Positions 1-6,339 of a DNA stretch of 7,780 nt are shown piece after piece. A model generated the notes under the pieces. That model ran no database searches. It was not told the origin of the DNA and was given only the letters and a program-made list of their open reading frames with translations. The translations under genes and the position numbers were made by a program. Numbering within the stretch: position 1 is the stretch's first letter; the number at the start of each line of letters is the position of its first letter. This DNA comes from Bacteroidia bacterium (GTDB lineage: Bacteria > Bacteroidota > Bacteroidia > Bacteroidales > VadinHA17), in NCBI GenBank assembly GCA_026391515.1, contig JAPLEC010000167.1, forward strand, positions 1 to 7,780, read 5' to 3'.

Positions 1-160
1 ACTACTCTTCAATCATAAAGATGATTAAAAGCCTAGAAATGAGTAAAAAAGATTCCTCCCTTTGTTCGGAATTAAAGGTCTGGCATAAAAACATCGTGGC
101 CCATCATGAGCCCCAAAATAATACCTGGAATGACATGATAAGGATGTGTACTACGGGAAG

Positions 161-198
161 AGATTCCTCGTCCCGATGACTCGGGACTCGGAATGACA
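161..198 (-). repeat. Dispersed repeat copy, reverse orientation (arm of composite repeat 1)
   Basis: Read on the minus strand, this begins TGTCATTCCGAG and ends GAGGAATCT, the ends of a short interspersed repeat also present at 282-328, 6248-6273 and 6361-6397. It contains its own small stem, TCCCGA (171-176) with TCGGGA (181-186) around a 4-nt loop. It faces the copy at 282-328 across the hairpin at 218-261. Confidence 0.8.
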
Positions 199-217
199 CT
201 CATTATATGGGATGATT

Positions 218-261
218 GGGGAGAGGAGGCGGCTTGCCGGTGCAAGCCGCCTCCTCTCCCC
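218..261. repeat. Perfect 20-bp inverted repeat (hairpin, 4-nt loop CGGT)
   Basis: The left arm 218-237 (starting GGGGAGAGG, ending GGCTTGC) is exactly complementary to the right arm 242-261 (starting GCAAGCC, ending CTCTCCCC), with CGGT as the loop. There is no T-run directly after it, so it is not a standard intrinsic terminator. Its outer GGGGAG/CTCCCC bases are shared with the hairpin at 6295-6339, but its inner sequence is different. It sits at the centre of a larger inverted arrangement formed by the arms at 161-198 and 282-328. Confidence 0.92.
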
Positions 262-281
262 TTACTCCCCAAAAAGTAAAT

Positions 282-328
282 TGTCATTCCGAATGGAGTC
301 CCTCAATGCGGGGCGGAATGAGGAATCT
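282..328 (+). repeat. Dispersed repeat copy, forward orientation (arm of composite repeat 1)
   Basis: It begins TGTCATTCCGAATGGAG and ends GCGGAATGAGGAATCT, matching the ends of the copy at 6361-6397. The middle is about 10 nt longer and carries a CCC/GGG pairing where the other copy has GAGCGAAGCGG. Confidence 0.8.
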
Positions 329-360
329 CCTTCGCATCAATCTTCATTGTTACACATAAC

Positions 361-407
361 TATCATTCTTAGCGGATCCTCCAGATGGCGGAGAAGCAAA
401 GAATCTT
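361..407 (+). repeat. Degenerate copy of the same dispersed repeat
   Basis: The segment starts TATCATTCTTAGCGGA and ends AAAGAATCTTC. These ends resemble TGTCATTCCGAGCG and GAGGAATCT of the better copies, with an inserted middle (around CCAGATGGCGG). It is preceded at 349-359 by GTTACACATAA, an 11-mer that also directly precedes the repeat cluster at 6182-6192. Confidence 0.5.
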
Positions 408-491
408 CTTTCATGTTTCAAAACTATTCGTGCTATAATATATTAGGTATTATCCCATTTTTTTTATTAACCATTTTAAAAATTTCATGGT

Positions 492-526
492 TTTGTTCCG
501 GCCGCCTTGCACTTCTTTTAGCTTTG
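492..526 (+). promoter_or_regulatory. Probable Bacteroidota-type promoter for the first gene
   Basis: TAGCTTTG at 519-526 is a perfect match to the Bacteroidota -7 consensus TAnnTTTG. A TTTG at 492-495 could serve as the -33 element. The 23-nt spacer is somewhat longer than the usual 19-21. Transcription would start near 533, leaving a leader of roughly 38 nt before the ATG at 571. The position and the perfect -7 box argue for it; the long spacer and the AT-rich background argue for caution. I found no equally good match before the other genes. Confidence 0.5.
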
Positions 527-570
527 GCATATATTTATAGCCTTTTATGATTTATTCAAGACAACTAAAA

Positions 571-1563
571 ATGAAAAGAGCTTTTAATATCCTGGTATTA
601 ATTTCTGCCCTGACCGTTGCCCTTAACGGCCAGAAGGTTCCGACAGGAAATCCAAAAGATTTTAAAGTAAAAACCTGCCTTCATTCTGTAAGCTATATGG
701 GGGTCTGGCGCGGACAGGCAACTCTTTCGGTAGATGAATTTCTCGTTAAAGCAAAAGAACTTGGCTTTGATGGCGTGATGCTTGCTGCAAAACGACCTCA
801 TGTTTCTCTCATCGACTACGATGATGCTGAACGTAAAAAGTTACGTGCCCGAATTAAAGAGCTTGGTCTTGAACTGGTATGTCTGGCAGGTTATTGCGAT
901 TTCACGGCAGGTGTCGATAAAGCAGGAATACCCAATGTTGAAATAGAGGCAGTCTATGTCGGTGAGCTTGCACGGCTTGCAAGCGATCTTGGCACAAACA
1001 TGGTCAGAATTTATACCGGGTACGAACGCCCGGATCTGCCTTACGACAAACAATATGCAATGGTTGTGGAGGGATTACAAATGGCAGGGAAAATCGCTGC
1101 AAAATATGGTGTCACACTTGCCGTTCAGAATCACCATGATATTGCCCTCCACCACGATGCAATGAAATGGCTTCTCGATGAGGTGAACCTTCCTAATGTA
1201 AAAGCTGCCTTCGATTGCTGGTCACCAACACTGGAAGGATTATCTTCTGAAGAAATAAAAAAAGCAATCTATACAATGAAACCGTATATAGTTCACACCA
1301 CAACGGCCGATTATAAAGAATTGCCAAGATTTAAATATGAACATCTGCAAACCAACTATGTTCAGCTTGAATCACAGATGAGAGCAGTGCCAATGGGTAC
1401 CGGCTTCCTCGATTATAAAACATTTATCAGCACGCTGAAAGAGATCGGTTATCAGGGATATATCGCTTATGAAATGTGCGAAGTTCTAGAAGGCGGCGGG
1501 TCAATAGAAAATCTTGACAAATGTGCAAAAGCGTTCCTTGATTACGTGAAGCAGTTTAAATAA
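571..1563 (+). CDS. Secreted xylose-isomerase-like TIM-barrel protein (sugar phosphate isomerase/epimerase family)
   Basis: This 330-residue protein has an N-terminal Sec signal (MKRAFNILVLISALTVALNG, probably cut before QKVP), then one AP-endonuclease-2/xylose-isomerase-type barrel. The frame stays open up to an ATG at 547, but the ATG at 571 gives a clean signal peptide and has the A-rich leader CAACTAAAA, so I prefer it. Candidate metal ligands in barrel order are Q186 (in VQNHHD), D215 (AFDCWSP), H242 (VHTTTADY) and E301 (YEMCE). The first ligand is Gln where the family usually has Glu. Family members isomerise, epimerise or dehydrate sugars and sugar derivatives using a divalent metal. 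An exported protein is unlikely to use a phosphorylated sugar, so the family name should not be taken literally. From memory, exported relatives in Bacteroides (BT2156 neighbourhood) have been linked to 3-keto-glycoside processing, but no partner oxidoreductase is seen here. Fold assignment is firm; the reaction is unknown. Confidence 0.88.
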   Translation: MKRAFNILVLISALTVALNGQKVPTGNPKDFKVKTCLHSVSYMGVWRGQATLSVDEFLVKAKELGFDGVMLAAKRPHVSLIDYDDAERKKLRARIKELGLELVCLAGYCDFTAGVDKAGIPNVEIEAVYVGELARLASDLGTNMVRIYTGYERPDLPYDKQYAMVVEGLQMAGKIAAKYGVTLAVQNHHDIALHHDAMKWLLDEVNLPNVKAAFDCWSPTLEGLSSEEIKKAIYTMKPYIVHTTTADYKELPRFKYEHLQTNYVQLESQMRAVPMGTGFLDYKTFISTLKEIGYQGYIAYEMCEVLEGGGSIENLDKCAKAFLDYVKQFK

Positions 1564-1594
1564 CGGTGCAACGGTATTACGGTACAACGGTGAA
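1563..1594 (+). repeat. Four tandem 8-nt units ACGGTNNN
   Basis: ACGGT occurs exactly every 8 nt at 1563, 1571, 1579 and 1587, with variable trailing triplets GCA, ATT, ACA and GAA. The first unit overlaps the stop codon of the preceding gene by its initial A. The array runs directly into the palindromic repeat at about 1603-1637. Confidence 0.8.
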
Positions 1595-1602
1595 AGCCAC
1601 AC

Positions 1603-1637
1603 AGATCCCCTCCTTGGAGGGGCAGGGGTGGGTTAAA
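1603..1637 (-). repeat. Palindromic intergenic repeat, short-core form
   Basis: CCCCTCC (1607-1613) pairs with GGAGGGG (1616-1622) around a TT centre, followed by CAGGGGTGGGTTAA. Read on the minus strand, the flank is TTAACC-CACCCCTGCCCCTCC. This is nearly the same as the left flank of the longer palindrome at 4748-4806, so the two are opposite-orientation members of one family. There is no U-tract, so it is not clearly a terminator. The rest of the gap to the next start (1638-1726) is AT-rich with no clear promoter match. Confidence 0.75.
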
Positions 1638-1726
1638 TATAAAGATGCAGTTTGTAGGTTGCAAGTGAAGATTACAGGTTAGAAACATAAAGATTTTAGG
1701 ATATAAATAATTTAAAATATAAAAAC

Positions 1727-3307
1727 ATGAATAGAAAAAACCTTTCAGCACTTCTGGTATTATTGTTTTTGTCATTGACTGTTAATAATTTAACAGCAGC
1801 TGATAAAAAGAAGGCTCAGCCTGCGCCACAGGCACCTGCAGCATTGGTGTTCAATGTAAAGGACTTTGGTGCTACGGGCGATGGCAAGACTCTCGACTCT
1901 CCTTCAATAAATAAAGCCATTGAGGAGGCATCTGCAAAGGGTGGAGGAATGGTCTATTTTCCTGCAGGAAACTATCTGTCAGCTTCAATCAGGCTCAAAA
2001 GCAATATCTCTGTTTACCTTGAGCAGGGTGCAACAATTGTGGCAGCATCTCCGGCCGATGGTTATAAGTACGACGATCCCGAACCAAATATATGGGGCGA
2101 TTCACTTAAATACCAGGATTTCGGACATAGCCACTGGCACAACAGCCTTATCTGGGGCGAGAAGCTTCAGAATATTTCCATTCTTGGTCCTGGTCTGATC
2201 TGGGGTAAAGGACTTGTGCGCGGTACAACCGATGCTGCGGGCAGCGGCAATAAATCCATCAGCCTTAAATGGTGCCGCAATGTCATTCTCCGCGATATTT
2301 CCATTCTCCAGGGTGGATGGTTCGGCATCCTTGCTACAGGTGTCGATAACCTTACAATTGACAATCTTAAAATTGATACCAATCGCGATGGCATGGATAT
2401 AGATTGCTGTGTAAATGTCAGGGTATCAAACTGTTTCGTAAACTCTCCAAGAGATGATGGAATCTGTCTGAAAAGCAGCTTCGGACTTGGAGTCGCCAGA
2501 GCAACTGAAAATGTCACGATTACAAATTGCCAGGTATCAGGATTTACTGAGGGCTCGCTTCTGGACGGTACATATAAGCGCAATGACATGGCAGCAGGAG
2601 GAAATGGTCCGACGGGACGAATCAAATTCGGAACAGAATCAAACGGGGGATTCAGGAATATTACCATCTCAAACTGTGTTTTTACATATTGCCGCGGACT
2701 GGCGCTTGAAGCAGTAGATGGAGCTCTCCTTGAAGATGTCACAATTACAAACATTACCATGCGCGACATAGTCAATGCACCTTTATTCCTTCGTCTTGGC
2801 GAAAGGATGCGTGGTCCTGCAGATGCCACTGTGGGGGAGCTCAGGAGGGTAATTATTTCAAATGTTATGGTTTATAATGCCGATCCGAAATATGGTTGTA
2901 TAATAAGCGGCGATCAGGGGCATGATATAAAAGATATCCGGATTTCCAACGTAAGGATATATTATAAAGGTGGTGGAACAGCAGAACAGGCCGTCAGAGA
3001 AGTCCCCGGATTTGAGAAGGAATATCCGGAGCCGTACAGGTTTGGAGTTCTCCCCTCTTATGGCTTCTTTATAAGGCATGCCGATGGTGTTCAGCTTGAT
3101 AATGTTGAGGTAAGCTTCAAAGAAAATGACCTCCGCCCTGCTTTCTTTCTGGATGATGTAAAAAACATCGATTTCATGTTTGTAAAAGCACAAAAAGCTG
3201 AGAATGTTCCATCCCTTATGCTTAAAAACGTTATTAATCTGAACCTTTTCCATTCTCTTAATCTTAGTGATCAGGTTATTCAGAAGATTGAAAATGATAA
3301 GCGCTGA
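1727..3307 (+). CDS. GH28-family (polygalacturonase-like) right-handed beta-helix glycoside hydrolase
   Basis: This 526-residue protein has a Sec signal (about residues 1-24, ending NNLTA) and an Ala/Pro/Lys-rich linker (26-40). FNVKDFGATGDG (42-53), the usual opening of GH28 and pectate-lyase-like helices, follows. GH28 enzymes hydrolyse galacturonate-containing chains by inversion. The three catalytic Asp residues are present: D221 in NRDGMDID and D243/D244 in RDDGICLKS. The usual GHG histidine region is replaced by TGRIKFGTES (297-306) after an insertion of about 20 residues, and the usual RIK site aligns with GLALEAVDG (324-332). The coil regions repeat NVTITNC-like rungs up to the C-terminus. 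It is more likely exo-acting or specific for a decorated pectin or another glycan than a classical endopolygalacturonase. Start: ATG with leader AAAATATAAAAAC. The next gene starts 22 nt after its stop, indicating a shared transcript. Family call is firm; substrate is open. Confidence 0.92.
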   Translation: MNRKNLSALLVLLFLSLTVNNLTAADKKKAQPAPQAPAALVFNVKDFGATGDGKTLDSPSINKAIEEASAKGGGMVYFPAGNYLSASIRLKSNISVYLEQGATIVAASPADGYKYDDPEPNIWGDSLKYQDFGHSHWHNSLIWGEKLQNISILGPGLIWGKGLVRGTTDAAGSGNKSISLKWCRNVILRDISILQGGWFGILATGVDNLTIDNLKIDTNRDGMDIDCCVNVRVSNCFVNSPRDDGICLKSSFGLGVARATENVTITNCQVSGFTEGSLLDGTYKRNDMAAGGNGPTGRIKFGTESNGGFRNITISNCVFTYCRGLALEAVDGALLEDVTITNITMRDIVNAPLFLRLGERMRGPADATVGELRRVIISNVMVYNADPKYGCIISGDQGHDIKDIRISNVRIYYKGGGTAEQAVREVPGFEKEYPEPYRFGVLPSYGFFIRHADGVQLDNVEVSFKENDLRPAFFLDDVKNIDFMFVKAQKAENVPSLMLKNVINLNLFHSLNLSDQVIQKIENDKR

Positions 3308-3329
3308 AAATATTTTAAAATGAAATAAT

Positions 3330-4739
3330 ATGAAAAAGACAATTTTAGCAATGATCCTGTCGGTGCTTATGGTCGGTTCGATTTTTGCACAGCAGAAAGT
3401 CCTGACTAAGGATGAACGTATGGCATGGTGGCGCGAAGCACGCTTCGGAATGTTCATCCACTGGGGAGTCTATTCCCTTCCGGCCGGAACTTGGGATGGC
3501 CGTCAGATAGGAGGAATAGGCGAATGGATAATGAACCGTGCAAAAATTCCGGTAGCCGATTACCAGAATATGGCAAAACAGTTCAATCCTGTAAAATACG
3601 ATCCTGATGCCTGGGTAAAAATGGCCAAAGATGCAGGAATGAAATACATTGTTATTACCTCCAAACATCATGATGGTTTTGCACTCTTCGAAACAAAAGC
3701 CAGCAAATGGAATGTGGTGGATGCTACAGTCTATGGAAAGGATCTTCTCAAACCTCTTGCCGAAGCATGTAAAAAATATGGCATTAAGCTGGGATTTTAT
3801 TATTCCCAGGCACAGGACTGGAATAATCCGGGAGGAGCTGCTTCGCGTAAAATAACAAAAGAGGGCTGGGCAAATCCCGACTCAGTAACTATCGATGCAT
3901 ACACAAAGGAACATAAGGGGCACTGGGATCCAAGGCAGGAAAAAAGAACCTTCGATCAGTATATAGATGAAGTTGCAGTTCCTCAGGTAAGAGAGCTGCT
4001 CACAAATTACGGAGACTTAGCAGTGCTCTGGTGGGATACGCCTACCAATATGACAGTCGAAGCTGCCAAAAAGCTCCAGTCTCTGCTTGCTCTTCAACCG
4101 GCAATAATTACAAACGACAGATTAAAGAGACCCGATTTCCCGGGCGATCATAAAACACCCGAACAAAGAATTCCAAACCTTGCTGATCTCGATAGCACCG
4201 ACTGGGAAACCTGCATGACCATGAACGGAACCTGGGGTTATAAGAGCTACGATCATAACTATAAATCACCTGAAACTCTTATACGTAACCTTCTCGATAT
4301 TGCATCAAAAGGCGGTAATTTTCTGCTTAATGTAGGGCCTACCTCCGAAGGAGAATTTCCACCGGAAAGTGTTGATATCCTTTCAAAAATAGGGCAATGG
4401 ATGAAGGTCAATGGCGAAGCAGTTTACGGGACAACTTCAAGTCCATGGGGGCTCTTTTCATGGGGCCGCTGTACAAATAAAGCCACCCCAAAAGGAACCT
4501 CGCTCTATTTTTCAGTCTTTGAATGGCCTGCCGACGGTAAGCTTGTGATTCCCGGGGTGAAGAACAGCGTTGTCTCTGCAAAGCTCCTGGCAACCGGTGC
4601 TAAAGTAAAAGCCACTCTTGCCAAAGACGGCAATCTGACAATCACTCTTCCATCAGCGGCCCCCGATCCGCTGGCGTCAGTTATCAGAGTTGATGTAAAA
4701 GGTAAGGTTGCAAACCAGCCTGTACAGCCAGCCAAATAA
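3330..4739 (+). CDS. GH29 alpha-L-fucosidase, secreted
   Basis: This 469-residue protein has a Sec signal (MKKTILAMILSVLMVGSIFA, cut before QQK). It would release terminal alpha-L-fucose by a retaining mechanism in the periplasm or outside the cell. The GH29 barrel starts with WWREARFGMFIHWG (33-46, fucose-contacting H44). KHHDGFALF (112-120) follows, with substrate-binding His113/His114, then GFYYSQAQDW (155-164). The nucleophile is most likely D236 in LAVLWWDTPTN, the site written WFDG in many relatives. E278 in HKTPEQRIPN is the likely acid/base, by analogy with Bacteroides GH29 enzymes. SKGGNFLLNVGPTSEGEFP (326-344) closes the catalytic part, and a beta-sandwich fills about 375-458. Length and architecture are normal. 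The short gap from the GH28 gene and an A-rich leader without Shine-Dalgarno suggest translation from a common mRNA. The fucosyl linkage cleaved cannot be read from the sequence. Confidence 0.95.
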   Translation: MKKTILAMILSVLMVGSIFAQQKVLTKDERMAWWREARFGMFIHWGVYSLPAGTWDGRQIGGIGEWIMNRAKIPVADYQNMAKQFNPVKYDPDAWVKMAKDAGMKYIVITSKHHDGFALFETKASKWNVVDATVYGKDLLKPLAEACKKYGIKLGFYYSQAQDWNNPGGAASRKITKEGWANPDSVTIDAYTKEHKGHWDPRQEKRTFDQYIDEVAVPQVRELLTNYGDLAVLWWDTPTNMTVEAAKKLQSLLALQPAIITNDRLKRPDFPGDHKTPEQRIPNLADLDSTDWETCMTMNGTWGYKSYDHNYKSPETLIRNLLDIASKGGNFLLNVGPTSEGEFPPESVDILSKIGQWMKVNGEAVYGTTSSPWGLFSWGRCTNKATPKGTSLYFSVFEWPADGKLVIPGVKNSVVSAKLLATGAKVKATLAKDGNLTITLPSAAPDPLASVIRVDVKGKVANQPVQPAK

Positions 4740-4747
4740 TTCTAATC

Positions 4748-4806
4748 TTAACCCCACCCCTGCCCCTCCCCTTAAATTTAAGGGGAGGGGTCTGGGGAAG
4801 GGTTAT
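4748..4806 (+). repeat. Palindromic intergenic repeat, long-core form, with a perfect 28-bp palindrome
   Basis: Positions 4763-4790 form a perfect palindrome: CCCCTCCCCTTAAA followed by its complement TTTAAGGGGAGGGG, with no loop bases. The stem can be extended through small internal loops: CCCC (4757-4760) with GGGG (4794-4797), and TAACCC with GGGTTA around 4750-4755 and 4800-4805. The flank TTAACCCCACCCCTGCCCCTCC matches the reverse complement of the repeat at 1603-1637. No T-run follows, so termination is possible but not evident. Confidence 0.85.
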
Positions 4807-4844
4807 TAAGACAAAAAAGGATATAATAAATATTGTTTTCAGTA

Positions 4845-6143
4845 ATGATTTATTCAATTCGTGTTTCTTCATTCTGTTTACTTGTACTATTTTCAAATGT
4901 CAGTCCTTCTCCTTCTATTGAAAAGAGAGTCAGCTCTATAACCGATCTTCAGCAGGCAATCAGCACCGCCAATCCCGGCGACAGGATAATTGTTGCGAAT
5001 GGGACATATACGACTGCAGAAAGCATCGTGATTTCAAAACAAGGAACCGCTGATATGCCAATAACCATTGAAGCTGAAACGATCGGTGGTAGTGAGATTT
5101 CCGGAACAAACGGATTTGTTATAAGTGCTCCTTCATCATACATTATTATTAAAGGGTTCCGTTTTACTCATAAAACAGGGACATGCCGGATAGAACCTGG
5201 TGCAACACACTGCCTGATAACCCGCAATGTTTTCGAATGTGTGCCGGCTGGCACTTCCGGTGCTAAGCCGTACCTTAATGTTTCCGGCGACGATAATGAA
5301 ATAAGCTATAACACTTTTCAGAATAAAAAAGATGAAGGACAGATGGTCTCGGTTCAGGGACCGGGAGGCGACAGGATGGCTAAAAGAACCTGGATTCATC
5401 ATAACTATTTTTATAACTTCCCTCCCACTGCAAATAATTGTTCGGCGATTCAGATCGGTTTGAGCGGAAGAAGCATGGATTCGGCTTTTTGTATTGTTGA
5501 ATACAACTTATTTGTAAAAACCGAGGGTGAAAATGAGGGAGCAATCTGTCATAAGTCGTGCAATAATATAATAAGGTATAATACTTTCGGTGAGCGAAGT
5601 GAAGAGTGCTCAATCCGTCACGGCAATAAAAGCCAGGTTTATGGAAATTTCTTCATCAATACTACCGGCTTGCGTTTTAGTGGCGACGACCATCTGATTT
5701 ATGGCAACTACTTCCTGAGGTGCAAAAAAGCAATCGTCTGTACCAATGGCGATGGTGAGGTGAAAGAGGGGTCAAAGCTTACTTGTCATGATCGCGCGGA
5801 CAGGGTGAAGGTAATTTACAACACAATAATTGAATGTGAATCAAGCTTCCAGATGCCTGATAGAAATAATGGTCTCGGTGCGACACAAATCACTTTTTCA
5901 AATAATCTGATTCGTGGAGGTGCACCTGTATCAATCCGGGGATCATTTTCCGGAGCTGTTTGGGAAGGAAATATACTCTGGAACACTTCCGGTGGTGATA
6001 TGCCGGCTTCCGGCTTCAGAACAGAAGAGATAAATTTGAATCAGCCTTTCTTTCAGAAGAATCCCGATCCGTCAAAATATCCGGGTATTCCTCTGAATAA
6101 CAGGCCATTGACAATTTCTGACGTTGGTCCAGATGCTATATGA
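4845..6143 (+). CDS. PL6-family (alginate lyase / chondroitinase B type) polysaccharide lyase
   Basis: This 432-residue protein is a secreted single-domain right-handed beta-helix. PL6 lyases cleave uronate-containing chains (alginate, dermatan sulfate) by Ca-assisted beta-elimination. The signature is seen as ENEGAICHKSCNN, then IIRYNTFGERSEECSIRHGN and VYGNFF. Counting from the ATG at 4845, the probable catalytic base is K237 in CHKS, the second catalytic residue is R258 in IRHG, and the acidic pair is E229/E231. LTCHDRADRVKVIYNT (312-327) is another typical PL6 segment. The start is uncertain: a TTG at 4833 adds four residues and has the more A-rich leader (GGATATAATAAATA), while the ATG at 4845 gives a compact signal MIYSIRVSSFCLLVLFSN. 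There is no lipobox. A 105-nt gap with a large palindrome separates it from the fucosidase gene, so joint transcription is possible but unproven. Family is well supported; alginate versus other uronate glycans cannot be decided. Confidence 0.87.
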   Translation: MIYSIRVSSFCLLVLFSNVSPSPSIEKRVSSITDLQQAISTANPGDRIIVANGTYTTAESIVISKQGTADMPITIEAETIGGSEISGTNGFVISAPSSYIIIKGFRFTHKTGTCRIEPGATHCLITRNVFECVPAGTSGAKPYLNVSGDDNEISYNTFQNKKDEGQMVSVQGPGGDRMAKRTWIHHNYFYNFPPTANNCSAIQIGLSGRSMDSAFCIVEYNLFVKTEGENEGAICHKSCNNIIRYNTFGERSEECSIRHGNKSQVYGNFFINTTGLRFSGDDHLIYGNYFLRCKKAIVCTNGDGEVKEGSKLTCHDRADRVKVIYNTIIECESSFQMPDRNNGLGATQITFSNNLIRGGAPVSIRGSFSGAVWEGNILWNTSGGDMPASGFRTEEINLNQPFFQKNPDPSKYPGIPLNNRPLTISDVGPDAI

Positions 6144-6192
6144 CTAATTATAATGTAAATGAAATTAAAAACTTACACAGAGTTACACATAA

Positions 6193-6220
6193 AGATTCCT
6201 CGTTGTCGCTCGGAACAACA
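6193..6220 (-). repeat. Degenerate dispersed repeat copy, reverse orientation
   Basis: AGATTCCTCGTTGTCGCTCGG followed by AACAACA resembles the reverse form of the TGTCATTCCGAG...GAGGAATCT repeat, but GGAATGACA has become GGAACAACA. It is preceded by GTTACACATAA (6182-6192), the same 11-mer found at 349-359. Confidence 0.6.
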
Positions 6221-6247
6221 GGAAGGAGATTGCAGAAAAAGGAAGGG

Positions 6248-6273
6248 GATTCCTCGCTTTGCTCGGAATGACA
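6248..6273 (-). repeat. Dispersed repeat copy, reverse orientation (arm of composite repeat 2)
   Basis: GATTCCTCGCTTTGCTCGG then AATGACA is the compact form of the repeat in reverse orientation. It faces the forward copy at 6361-6397 across the hairpin at 6295-6339, the same arrangement as at 161-328. Confidence 0.85.
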
Positions 6274-6294
6274 AGCTGAATCCAAGGTAAGAGT

Positions 6295-6339
6295 GGGGAG
6301 ATTGTGAGGAATGCCTGTGGCATTCCTCACAATCTCCCC
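6295..6339. repeat. Perfect 21-bp inverted repeat (hairpin, 3-nt loop TGT)
   Basis: The left arm 6295-6315 (GGGGAGATTGTG...GAATGCC) is exactly complementary to the right arm 6319-6339 (GGCATTCC...ATCTCCCC), with loop TGT. The outer GGGGAG/CTCCCC is shared with the hairpin at 218-261, but the inner 15 bp are unrelated. It lies about 150 nt after the PL6 stop and lacks a T-run, so a terminator role is only possible. Confidence 0.92.

Larger units (their letters stand above)
1..570. other. Repeat-rich non-coding leader region upstream of the gene cluster
   Basis: I see no convincing gene here. The open frames that cross it run straight through a perfect hairpin and through copies of a dispersed repeat whose translations (for example NEESPS, RDSSSR, KDSSLCSE) come from the repeat itself. 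The region holds a degenerate inverted repeat copy near 50-73, a strong copy at 161-198, a perfect hairpin at 218-261, a direct copy at 282-328, a degenerate direct copy at 361-407, and then an AT-rich stretch (about 425-545) with a Bacteroidota-type promoter. Whatever gene lies to the left ends before or at the window edge. Confidence 0.75.

Noticed and set aside
3..180. Frame open from the left edge for 58 codons, possibly the end of an upstream gene
   Set aside because: It reads through a degenerate repeat copy (KDSSLCSE) and ends inside the arm at 161-198; there is no recognisable domain, so the left edge is better read as intergenic.
72..287. Open frame of 71 codons on the minus strand
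   Set aside because: It spans the same hairpin and repeat arm; its sequence is explained by repeat translation and has no leader typical of the real genes here.
161..407. CRISPR array
   Set aside because: The repeats are inverted relative to each other, unequal in length and irregularly spaced, with no spacer pattern and no cas genes.
212..550. Open frame of 112 codons on the + strand
   Set aside because: It runs through the perfect hairpin at 218-261 and two copies of the dispersed repeat, has no family resemblance, and ends inside the promoter region of the first gene.
2167..2829. Minus-strand open frame of 220 codons inside the GH28 gene
   Set aside because: It lies wholly within a gene with strong family motifs, and its translation is Ser/Pro/Arg-rich without domain features: an antisense shadow.
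2858..3457. Minus-strand open frame of 199 codons across the GH28/GH29 junction
   Set aside because: It overlaps two well-supported genes on the opposite strand and has low-complexity composition; no evidence for a real protein.
4763..4790. Intrinsic terminator after the fucosidase gene
   Set aside because: The palindrome is strong but is followed by TCTGGGGAAGGG and not a T-run, and a related repeat occurs elsewhere, so a repeat element is the better description.
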